Part shown: in pieces, positions 1 through 6,386 of the stretch
Layout: each line of letters opens with the position of its first letter
How positions within the stretch are numbered: position 1 is the first letter of the stretch
Source of the DNA: Candidatus Omnitrophota bacterium
Lineage (GTDB): Bacteria > Ratteibacteria > UBA8468 > B48-G9 > JAFGKM01
Direction of reading: 5' to 3'
Assembly (NCBI GenBank): GCA_023818785.1
Contig: JAMWCO010000025.1
Coordinates: 1 to 13,855 of the forward strand
DNA: 13,855 bases
Translations under genes and position numbers: made by a program
Notes under the pieces: generated by a model
What the model was told of the DNA's origin: nothing
The model's input: only the letters and a program-made list of their open reading frames with translations
The model's database searches: none

Positions 1-292
1 CATGATGACTTCTTCCAATTAAAATAACTATTCTTATGTCAACACCTTGGAGTAATTTAAAAGAGTAAGAAGCAACACTTCCAGAATAAATATAACCAGC
101 ATGAGGAGCAATAACTCCAATTATTTTATCTTTTTCTATTTTCTCTTTATAAATTACATCTTTAAAAAATTGTTCAATCATTGATTTTAACTGCTCTTTT
201 TTATTAGGATAAAATGAGCCAGCAAAACTTGGTTTTCTATATTCTGCATATAAGAAGGTAGAAAGTAAAAATATAATAATAATTTTTTTCAT
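1..292 (-). CDS. amrB: AmmeMemoRadiSam system protein B (Memo family), 3' end beyond the window
   Basis: Partial gene: the first 97 codons are present and the rest lies left of base 1. After an N-terminal segment MKKIIIIFLLSTFLYA comes the family's opening, RKPSFAGSFYP, and then APHAGYIYSG. The visible part ends in LIGRSHH. In Memo-family proteins a histidine in PHAGY and one in the later SHH motif are metal ligands (human MEMO1 H49 and H81), and both are visible here (about H64 and H96). The ATG overlaps the upstream radical SAM gene's stop codon by 4 bases (ATGA), so translation is probably coupled. An AAGGA lies about 8 bases upstream. The system is widespread in anaerobes and archaea and its biochemical role is unsettled. 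Oddity: lysines followed by an Ile/Leu-rich stretch look like a cleavable Sec signal peptide. Family assignment is firm; export is inferred. Confidence 0.9.
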   Translation of the reverse strand, partial: MKKIIIIFLLSTFLYAEYRKPSFAGSFYPNKKEQLKSMIEQFFKDVIYKEKIEKDKIIGVIAPHAGYIYSGSVASYSFKLLQGVDIRIVILIGRSHH

Positions 293-1377
293 TTCCAAAT
301 TCCTTCTATTTTTTCTTTACAAAATTTACATTTCCCATTAACTATATTATTTTCAAGGACAGAAAAACCATATCTTCTTATTAATAGTTTACTACATTTA
401 GGACAATAAGTATTTTCATAATTGGACCCAGCAACATTTCCAATATAAACATATTTCAAACCAACTTCTTTTGCAATTTTTACTGCTTTTTCAAGAGTCT
501 CAACAGGAGTAGAAGGAATATGCCTCATTAAATACATCGGATGAAATCTTGAAAAATGTAATGGAATATAATCTCCAAGATTATTTTTTATCCATAGACA
601 CATATTTCTTATTTCCTCATACTTATCATTATATCCTGGAATTACTAAATTTGTTATTTCTATCCAGACATTATTTTCTTTCAATATTTTCAATGTATTT
701 AAAATTACATTAAGTTCTCCTTCACAAACATTTCTATAGTACTCATTATTGAAACCTTTAAGATCAACATTTACTGCATCAATATATTTACATAGTTTTT
801 CAAGAGGTTCTTTATTTATAAAACCAGCAGTATGCACTATATTTTTTATTCCTTTTTCTTTTGCTATTTTTGCTGTATCAATCATATATTCATAAAAATT
901 TACTGGTTCTGAATAAGTATAAGCAATTGATGGACATTTATATTTCATTGCATATTCAACAACTTTTTCAGGTGGTAAATAAATATTTGTTGTCTCTTCT
1001 GGAGAATATTGAGATATTTCCCAGTTTTGGCAGAATTTACATCTTAATGAACAACCACTTGATGCAATTGAAAATGTCTCTGTTTTTGGTAAAAAATGGA
1101 AGAATGGTTTTTTTTCAATAGGGTCAATTGCAACAGAACATGGATTTGAATAACCCATTGAATATAAAGTTCCATTTATATTTTTTCTTGCTCTGCAAAA
1201 TCCATATTTACCGGGTGGGATAATACAATTTTTTGGACATAAAAAACATTGCACAAGATTATCTTTTAATTTTTTATAAAATGTTGCTTCTTTAAAGTTT
1301 TGTGAGAAAATAGAGGATGACAAAAAAATTAAAAATAGAACTATAATTCTTTCAATCTTTCCCTTATATATTTGCAA
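289..1377 (-). CDS. amrS: AmmeMemoRadiSam system radical SAM enzyme, with N-terminal signal-like segment
   Basis: Radical SAM protein of the AmmeMemoRadiSam group, about 362 residues. N-terminal cysteines C44, C47, C51 and C61 (QCFLCPKNC, GFC) precede the cluster motif C109-x3-C113-x2-C116 (CSLRCKFCQNW), which should bind a 4Fe-4S cluster and SAM. The barrel follows, and a C-terminal zinc ribbon (C325, C328, C350, C353) ends in the family-typical GIW. I chose the TTG at 1377 because GGGAGGG lies 7 bases upstream. An in-frame TTG at 1392 adds 5 residues but lacks a ribosome-binding site. The start overlaps the end of the Mut7-C gene by 37 bases in another frame, and the stop overlaps amrB by 4. 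Oddity: residues 8-26 (KIERIIVLFLIFLSSSIFSQ) resemble a Sec signal peptide, unusual for an Fe-S radical SAM enzyme. An ATT at codon 8 is a less likely alternative start. The substrate is unknown. Confidence 0.94.
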   Translation of the reverse strand: MQIYKGKIERIIVLFLIFLSSSIFSQNFKEATFYKKLKDNLVQCFLCPKNCIIPPGKYGFCRARKNINGTLYSMGYSNPCSVAIDPIEKKPFFHFLPKTETFSIASSGCSLRCKFCQNWEISQYSPEETTNIYLPPEKVVEYAMKYKCPSIAYTYSEPVNFYEYMIDTAKIAKEKGIKNIVHTAGFINKEPLEKLCKYIDAVNVDLKGFNNEYYRNVCEGELNVILNTLKILKENNVWIEITNLVIPGYNDKYEEIRNMCLWIKNNLGDYIPLHFSRFHPMYLMRHIPSTPVETLEKAVKIAKEVGLKYVYIGNVAGSNYENTYCPKCSKLLIRRYGFSVLENNIVNGKCKFCKEKIEGIWK

Positions 1378-1793
1378 TGGTCTCCCTCCCAATAAATTTT
1401 ATTACATTTCTTACATATTGCAAACTCATTTTTATTATTATATACAAATTCAGGTACTAACCTTTTAACCTTTTCCTTATCAATTTTTTCAAGGGATGTA
1501 TTACAGAGTGAGCATCTTGTAAAAAGGTTTTCTTCTTCTATAATTAGATTAAATTTTTTAATAACTTCCTTAAATTGCATCTGAGTATTTTCTCCTTCTA
1601 TATAAAAAGTAAATTCTGGATATTGCAAAATTAGTTTTTTGTCCTTTGTCAAAATTATTCTTCCTTCTTTCTGAGCAACTCTAACAATTTCTATTTTTTT
1701 TGAAGTATTGAAATAAATAGTATCATAACCTACCAACCTTAACCACCTTGCAAGTCCACCACACATCCCATCTGCTATAAACTTTTTGTTCAT
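1341..1793 (-). CDS. Mut7-C RNase-domain protein with zinc ribbon (PIN-like fold)
   Basis: About 150 residues. The N-terminus (MNKKFIADGMCGGLARWLRLVGYDT) is typical of the Mut7-C / former DUF82 family, a PIN-like nuclease fold. Acidic residues sit at D8 and in the ILTKDKKL stretch (D51), as expected for metal-dependent RNase active sites in this fold. The C-terminal half carries two CxxC pairs (C94/C97 and C127/C130) that form the zinc ribbon normal for the family, followed by W-x-G-D-H. The ATG at 1793 fits the family N-terminus better than the in-frame TTG at 1811. No strong ribosome-binding site precedes it. The gene starts 29 bases after the tRNA and its tail overlaps amrS, so it is probably co-transcribed with both. 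RNA cleavage is inferred from the fold; the target is unknown. Confidence 0.9.
   Translation of the reverse strand: MNKKFIADGMCGGLARWLRLVGYDTIYFNTSKKIEIVRVAQKEGRIILTKDKKLILQYPEFTFYIEGENTQMQFKEVIKKFNLIIEEENLFTRCSLCNTSLEKIDKEKVKRLVPEFVYNNKNEFAICKKCNKIYWEGDHCKYIRERLKEL
1384..1390 (-). promoter_or_regulatory. Shine-Dalgarno sequence deciding the amrS start
   Basis: GGGAGGG on the minus strand, 7 bases before a TTG at 1377, inside the 3' end of the Mut7-C gene. It supports the shorter TTG start over the in-frame TTG at 1392, which has only AT-rich sequence before it. Confidence 0.6.
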
Positions 1794-1822
1794 TTCAATA
1801 TTTACAAACAATTGTAAATTAA

Positions 1823-1894
1823 TGGCGGGATGGGGATTTGAACCCCAGACGCGCCGGGTATGAGCCGACTGCTCTACCGCTGAGCTATCCCGCC
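1823..1894 (-). tRNA. tRNA with CAU anticodon, probably elongator tRNA-Met
   Basis: A complete 72-nt cloverleaf on the minus strand. The acceptor GGCGGGA pairs fully with TCCCGCC. The D arm is GCTC-AGCGGTA-GAGC. The anticodon stem GTCGG/CCGGC (one T-G wobble) encloses the loop CTCATAC, giving anticodon CAU. The variable loop has 5 nt, and the T arm is TGGGG-TTCAAAT-CCCCA with discriminator A. CCA is not encoded. The G1-C72 pair and the absence of GGG:CCC anticodon-stem pairs argue against an initiator tRNA. A lysidine-modified tRNA-Ile(CAU) is possible but less likely, given resemblance to bacterial elongator Met tRNAs with a CTCATAC loop. It is the first element of the leftward unit. Confidence 0.93.
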
Positions 1895-1904
1895 AGTTTT
1901 TATA

Positions 1905-1933
1905 ATTATACCTTTATTTTATTAACTTCACAA
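1905..1933 (-). promoter_or_regulatory. Predicted sigma70-type promoter for the tRNA/Mut7-C/amr unit
   Basis: On the minus strand, TTGTGA (1928-1933, 4 of 6 matches to the -35 consensus) is separated by exactly 17 bp from TATAAT (1905-1910). The tRNA's first base lies 10 bp downstream of the -10 box, so the primary transcript would start at or very near the mature 5' end. No other promoter-like site is obvious between here and amrB. Confidence 0.6.
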
Positions 1934-1964
1934 TAAAGTGTTAGCAAAGTTCCCAATTTAACTG

Positions 1965-1993
1965 TTGACAAAAATAAAAATATAGGGTATAAT
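1965..1993 (+). promoter_or_regulatory. Perfect-consensus sigma70 promoter for the rightward six-gene operon
   Basis: TTGACA (1965-1970) and TATAAT (1988-1993) are separated by 17 bp, an exact match to the bacterial consensus. Transcription should start near 2000, leaving about 155 nt of leader before the first gene. It lies 32 bp from the minus-strand -35 box (1933 to 1965), so the two promoters diverge from one short region. So strong a core promoter in front of presumed substrate-use genes suggests constitutive expression or control by a repressor or the leader; no operator could be identified. Confidence 0.75.
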
Positions 1994-2092
1994 AAATATA
2001 AAATGGGAAATAGAAAAAATAAAAATGAACTCTCTTTCTCATAGATATATTATTATAAAAAAATCCTTCTTTTATAAAAATCCTCTATTTTA

Positions 2093-2117
2093 CATCTACC
2101 AGTTATTATGGTGGATG
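2093..2117 (+). promoter_or_regulatory. Leader hairpin upstream of the prepilin-like gene
   Basis: CATCTACCA (2093-2101) can pair with TGGTGGATG (2109-2117), a 9-bp stem with one T-G wobble and a 7-nt loop. It sits in the predicted 5' leader, 27 bases before the Shine-Dalgarno sequence. No T-run follows, so it is not a typical intrinsic terminator. A role in mRNA stability, protein binding or translation control is possible. I could not match it to a known riboswitch class. Two imperfect copies of an A-rich element ending in ATCCT lie just upstream (2053-2070 and 2071-2086). Confidence 0.4.
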
Positions 2118-2144
2118 ATTATATATAGATTAAATTTTAAAAAT

Positions 2145-2150
2145 GGAGGT
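2145..2150 (+). promoter_or_regulatory. Strong Shine-Dalgarno sequence for the prepilin-like gene
   Basis: GGAGGT, 5 bases before the ATG at 2156. It is one of the best ribosome-binding sites in the operon. The next two genes have weak or no sites of their own and abut or overlap their neighbour, so initiation here may feed them by coupled translation. Confidence 0.75.
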
Positions 2151-2155
2151 GCAAA

Positions 2156-2848
2156 ATGTTAAGAAAAAAATTTTCAAAGAGCATCTTTTCAAAACCACAT
2201 GGCTTCACATTGATAGAATTGTTGGTAGTCATTGCTATTATAGCAATTCTTGCAGGTATGTTATTACCGGCATTAGCAAAAGCAAGAGATAAAGCAAGAC
2301 AAGCAGTATGTATTAACAATTTAAAACAATTAACATTAGGAGTTCATATGTACTGTCAGGATTTTGATGGTTATTTCCCATATGACAAAGACAGTACCTG
2401 GTATGTAGAACTTGCTGGAGTGTACAGTGGAGTAGTTTATGTAAAACATGGAGGATGGGCAAAAAAGAAACAACCATATTTTTGTCCTGCAAATCCTGCA
2501 TATTATAAAAGTGGAAATGGAGGATGGACAAATTATGCTATAAACTCTAATCTTGTTGGAACTAAAATAGAAAAAGTAAGGACTAAAAGGATTGTTCTTC
2601 TATTAGATTCTAAAGGATTGGGTGGTGGCTCACCTACTGGATGGTATACTTGGTATAGAAATGCTGGTGCAAGATATAGTTGGCCATGGTTGAGTGATTA
2701 TCCTTGCCATGGAGAAGGGAATAATGTGGCTTTTGTAGATGGTTCTGTTGAATGGATTAAAGTTTTCCCAAGACCAGGTCCAGACCCATTGCCTGTTGGT
2801 TCTGACCTTGTAAATTTGAAAGCAGAATATTTTTGGCCATTGGAATAA
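2156..2848 (+). CDS. Type IV prepilin-like protein with C-terminal H-X9-DG motif
   Basis: 230 residues. A basic leader ends at G16, followed by F17-T-L-I-E21, the prepilin peptidase cleavage/methylation signature with the conserved glutamate at mature position 5. The hydrophobic helix (about 17-41) runs into ALAKARDKARQAVCINNLKQL, characteristic of the PVC-type prepilins. The C-terminal half is Trp/Tyr/Gly-rich and contains H185-x9-D195-G196, the family's processing-associated H-X9-DG motif, ahead of a Trp (EWI). The protein should be cleaved at the inner membrane and become a pilus or type II secretion pseudopilus subunit, or a membrane-anchored surface protein. PVC genomes can hold many paralogues, often beside carbohydrate-active genes, and the globular part is suspected to bind substrates; that role is inference. 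It leads the operon, and the next ATG follows its stop by one base. Confidence 0.93.
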   Translation: MLRKKFSKSIFSKPHGFTLIELLVVIAIIAILAGMLLPALAKARDKARQAVCINNLKQLTLGVHMYCQDFDGYFPYDKDSTWYVELAGVYSGVVYVKHGGWAKKKQPYFCPANPAYYKSGNGGWTNYAINSNLVGTKIEKVRTKRIVLLLDSKGLGGGSPTGWYTWYRNAGARYSWPWLSDYPCHGEGNNVAFVDGSVEWIKVFPRPGPDPLPVGSDLVNLKAEYFWPLE

Positions 2849-2849
2849 A

Positions 2850-5800
2850 ATGAGAAAAATTTTAATTTTTCTTTTTTCCCTTTTTACATTTATAGAAACA
2901 GAAGAAAAATTGGATGGAAATTATTTAAATGAGGTAAGTGAAAAATATATTACTCCCCATATAAAATTAGCAAAACCTTATTCAAAAGGCAAAATAAAAG
3001 TTTTATTCATTGTTCCTCAATCTGGGGCAAGAGAAACAGTTGAATTAGCCCAAAGAATAAGTTTAGAATATAAAGTATTTATTACTGGAGAGCCTTCTCT
3101 TTTTGCAAAAACTGATAAGTGGTCTGCTTCTGTAAAAGGCACTTCTCCTTTTGAGAAAAAAACAGAACTTTTAAATAAACTTTCCCAAAATTATGACGCT
3201 ATTATTTTGGGAAATGTTAACTTTTCTATTCTGCCTTTTGAATGCCAGAAAAATATATTTGAAAAAGTAGAAAAAGGGACTGGACTTCTTATTTGTTATT
3301 ACTTCCCATTTCCTGATTTCACTGAAGGAAAAATATGGGAAAGACAAAAAGAGCAAGATATAGATTTTATTTTAAATGGAGTTCCTATTGATTTTTTACC
3401 TTTTTTTAAAATCAATCTTCAAAAAAAATTTATAAAAACATATGATTGTGGAAAAGGGAGAATTTGTGTCCTTGATTATGGATTTATTTCTTCAACTGTT
3501 TTAAGTAAGTATAGTTTAACTCCAGAATCTTTTTACAACCTTGAAACTCCCTTTTATTACAATTTATATCTTTCACTTGTAGCAAAATCTTTGCTATGGG
3601 TAGTACCAGAGAAAATACCAAATATTAGTATTGGAAAATTTGTTGAAGAAAAATTTGATGCACCATACTCTTCTTTAAATATAAAAATTCCTTTAAAAAA
3701 TATTTGTCAACAACCTATTTTACTTAAAATAGAAGCAAACTTATCCCAGCCATTAAATGAACCAATTTCTCTACCTATTCAAGAAGTATTTCTAAATCCA
3801 GGTGAAGAAAAATTTGTTATTTATAAAATTTCACAGTTTTTACCAGAAATTTCATTTTTTAATCTTTATTTAAGAAGTAAAGAAGGAATTGAAAACTGGG
3901 CAAGTTTTGGTTTCCAGAAAGAAAATAAAGTAAAGATAAAAGAAATTTCTTTAAATAAAGAATTAGTTTCTATTGGAGAAGAAATAAAATGTGAAGTTAT
4001 TATTTCTAACTTTTCAGAAAATTTAAAACTTAAAATAGAACTTTTTGATATTGATAATAGAGTTATTGAAAGAAGTATTTTCCCTGTAAAAGAAGAAAAA
4101 ACAAAAATTTCATTTATTGTTCCATCTATTGAAACCACTATTTTAAATGTAATTGTTTCTTTATTTTCTGAAAAAGAAGAAATTTCTCATCAATATAAAA
4201 CAATTTTTGTAAAAAAAGAGAATAAAGGGAAATTTAATTTTATTATTTGGGGAGGAACAACAAAAGGGATATTAGCACATTTTGCTTATCAACAAATAAG
4301 AAAACAAAGATTTGATGCAGTTCTTTCCAGTGGAGATGGGAGAGAAATTCTTCTTAATGGACTTCAATTTATTCCTTATTGTATTCATATTGGAGGAATT
4401 GAAGATTATGGAAGTAAAGAAAAAGAAGATTCACTTTTATCTCAATTATCTGAAACAGTAAAAAAAGCAAAAAGTTTAAGTATTTTTTCCTATTCATTAG
4501 GAGATGAGACTTTTTTAGGAGATATGGATTCAGGAAGAAGCCAACCATGGTTAACTAAATTCAGAGATTATTTAAAAGAAAAGTATGGTGATATTACAGA
4601 ATTAAATAAAAGATGGAAAACTTCTTTTTCTTCCTGGGAAGAAGTAAAACCAGACACTTTTAAAGAATCTTCATTGAAAAATAACTGGATTTCCTGGATT
4701 GAACATAGGTTTTTTTATGAAGACTCTTATACTAAACTTTATGAAAGATGCAAAAAAGTAGTTTGTGAAATTGACCCAGGTATTCCAGTAGGTTTTGAAG
4801 GTTCTGGTGGACTTAACCCTATTGATGGGACAAATTTTGAAAAGATGAGTAAAGTAGTTGATTTCTGGGCACCTTATCCTGACCCAATAACAAATAGCCT
4901 TCTTTGTTCTTTTGCTCCATCTTCTCTTATAAGAGGAAACTGGTTTGGTGGATATACAGATAGTCATGGAGGAAGAACTATTTCTGGTTTAAAAAATGTT
5001 TTATGGGATTCAATTTTTAAAGGTAGTAATTCAATCTGGTATTATTGTTTAGAAGGGACAGAAGGAATTTTAGGAGTGGATTTAGACTATACTTATTATT
5101 TTAAATATATAGAAAATGACTTAAAACTTTTAAAAAATGGACTTGGTAAGTACCTGATGGAAAGTGAAAAAATAACAAGTCCAGTTGCAATTTTATACTC
5201 TCCTTCTTCAATTTTAGTTAGTCAATTTTCCTCAAAATTAAGTAGTGCCATTGGTGGTTATTGGCCGGATTCTCACAAATCTATTCTTGCTGTTTTAGAG
5301 GATATTGGATATCAACCTATCTGGGTCTCTTCTTCTCAAATTGAAAATGGTAATCTTTCTCAAAGGGAATATAAAGTTTTAATCCTTCCCTATTCTCAAG
5401 CAATCTCTGATAAAGAAGCAGAACAGATTAAAAAATTTGTTTTTTCAGGAGGAGTGCTTATAGGAGATATAAATACAGGTGTTTTTGATGAATTAGGAGA
5501 AATAAGGGAGAAAGGAATACTTGATGAAGTTTTTGGAATTAAAAGAAATGCTTCTCCATTAGCCCCCGGGATAAAAAAAGAAATAAAAGTTTCAGGAAAT
5601 TTTGCAAATAAAAACTTCTTTTTTTATTTTCCATCTGTTAATATTGGAGAAGGGATTGAACAAACAACAAGTTCTTCTTTAGTCTCTGATATACCTATTC
5701 TTTTTGTTAATGAATATGGAAAAGGAAAAACTCTTTTCCTTAACTTTTCATTAGACAACTATTTAAACATGAGAGGCAAAGGAGAAGATATAGGATTTAG

Positions 5801-6386
5801 AGATTTTATAAAATTGGTTTTAGAAAATTTTGGTGTTTTACCAATAGCAGAAGTATTTGGCCAAGAAGAAAAATTTCTATCCTGCCAGAAAGTTTTATTC
5901 CAGAAAGAAAATGTTTTTATTTTAGGGCTTTTACCTCCAGAATATCTTAAAGAAACTCAGGTTTCTATTAAATTAAAAAAACCATATTATGTTTATGATA
6001 TACTAAATAAAAAATTTATTGGGAATGTTTCTTGTTTTCAAACTTTTCTTTCTTCTGAAAAAATAGGAATTTTTTCTCTTTTACAGGAAGAGCCAAAAAA
6101 TTTAAAATTAGAAGTTGGTAAACAAGTAGAACAAGGGAAATTTTTTGATTTCAATATAATTTCAGAAGATAACTTACCCCATTTAGTTTCTATTGAACTT
6201 TTTAATCCTGAAGGTGAAAAATGTCTTTGGTTTAATGAGCAAGTTTATATCAATAAAAACTACAAAGGTAGAATAAAAATTGCTTATAATGAAAAATTAG
6301 GTTTTTATACTTTAAAAATTTTTGATGTTATTACAGGTAGAGAAATAGAGAAAAACTTTCAAATAAAGAAAAGAGAAAATGGGTGA
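2850..6386 (+). CDS. Large GH42-like (clan GH-A type) secreted protein, paralogue A
   Basis: 1178 residues, much longer than classical GH42 beta-galactosidases (about 650-700). A signal-like N-terminus (about 1-17) leads to an alpha/beta domain (about 48-250) resembling glutamine-amidotransferase/ThuA-type folds, then two beta-sandwich-like regions (about 255-455). The barrel spans about 460-770 and includes SLGDE (E553), EKYGDITELNKRW (577-589, close to the GH42 motif after the acid/base strand), FEGSGG (E650), VDFWAPYP, and WFGGYTDSHGG. A GH42 trimerisation-type domain (about 776-995, with VLILPYSQAIS and FVFSGGVLIGD) and a C-terminal beta domain ending in YNEKLGFYTLKIFDVITG follow. E553 fits the acid/base position. 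No Glu is seen where the nucleophile should be (WFGGYT), so activity is uncertain. Paralogous to the operon's last gene. The start follows the prepilin stop by one base without a strong ribosome-binding site; the stop overlaps the ceramidase-like gene by 8 bases. Confidence 0.83.
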   Translation: MRKILIFLFSLFTFIETEEKLDGNYLNEVSEKYITPHIKLAKPYSKGKIKVLFIVPQSGARETVELAQRISLEYKVFITGEPSLFAKTDKWSASVKGTSPFEKKTELLNKLSQNYDAIILGNVNFSILPFECQKNIFEKVEKGTGLLICYYFPFPDFTEGKIWERQKEQDIDFILNGVPIDFLPFFKINLQKKFIKTYDCGKGRICVLDYGFISSTVLSKYSLTPESFYNLETPFYYNLYLSLVAKSLLWVVPEKIPNISIGKFVEEKFDAPYSSLNIKIPLKNICQQPILLKIEANLSQPLNEPISLPIQEVFLNPGEEKFVIYKISQFLPEISFFNLYLRSKEGIENWASFGFQKENKVKIKEISLNKELVSIGEEIKCEVIISNFSENLKLKIELFDIDNRVIERSIFPVKEEKTKISFIVPSIETTILNVIVSLFSEKEEISHQYKTIFVKKENKGKFNFIIWGGTTKGILAHFAYQQIRKQRFDAVLSSGDGREILLNGLQFIPYCIHIGGIEDYGSKEKEDSLLSQLSETVKKAKSLSIFSYSLGDETFLGDMDSGRSQPWLTKFRDYLKEKYGDITELNKRWKTSFSSWEEVKPDTFKESSLKNNWISWIEHRFFYEDSYTKLYERCKKVVCEIDPGIPVGFEGSGGLNPIDGTNFEKMSKVVDFWAPYPDPITNSLLCSFAPSSLIRGNWFGGYTDSHGGRTISGLKNVLWDSIFKGSNSIWYYCLEGTEGILGVDLDYTYYFKYIENDLKLLKNGLGKYLMESEKITSPVAILYSPSSILVSQFSSKLSSAIGGYWPDSHKSILAVLEDIGYQPIWVSSSQIENGNLSQREYKVLILPYSQAISDKEAEQIKKFVFSGGVLIGDINTGVFDELGEIREKGILDEVFGIKRNASPLAPGIKKEIKVSGNFANKNFFFYFPSVNIGEGIEQTTSSSLVSDIPILFVNEYGKGKTLFLNFSLDNYLNMRGKGEDIGFRDFIKLVLENFGVLPIAEVFGQEEKFLSCQKVLFQKENVFILGLLPPEYLKETQVSIKLKKPYYVYDILNKKFIGNVSCFQTFLSSEKIGIFSLLQEEPKNLKLEVGKQVEQGKFFDFNIISEDNLPHLVSIELFNPEGEKCLWFNEQVYINKNYKGRIKIAYNEKLGFYTLKIFDVITGREIEKNFQIKKRENG

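Noticed and set aside
1823..1894. Reading the CAU tRNA as initiator tRNA-fMet.
   Set aside because: Position 1 pairs with 72 as G-C, and the anticodon stem lacks the GGG:CCC run typical of bacterial initiators.
2003..2044. A 13-codon open frame in the leader of the operon (MGNRKNKNELSFS).
   Set aside because: It has no ribosome-binding site, starts only about 10 bases after the -10 box, and shows no run of regulatory codons as in attenuator peptides. It is probably chance.
2053..2086. Paired A-rich elements in the leader considered as a CRISPR-like or operator array.
   Set aside because: There are only two imperfect copies with no spacer between them, in very AT-rich sequence. They are recorded only as a possible regulatory feature.
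4671..4967. Minus-strand open frame of 98 codons inside the first GH42-like gene.
   Set aside because: It is antisense to a strongly conserved part of the barrel and its product has no recognisable motif or ribosome-binding site. It is best seen as a shadow of the real gene.
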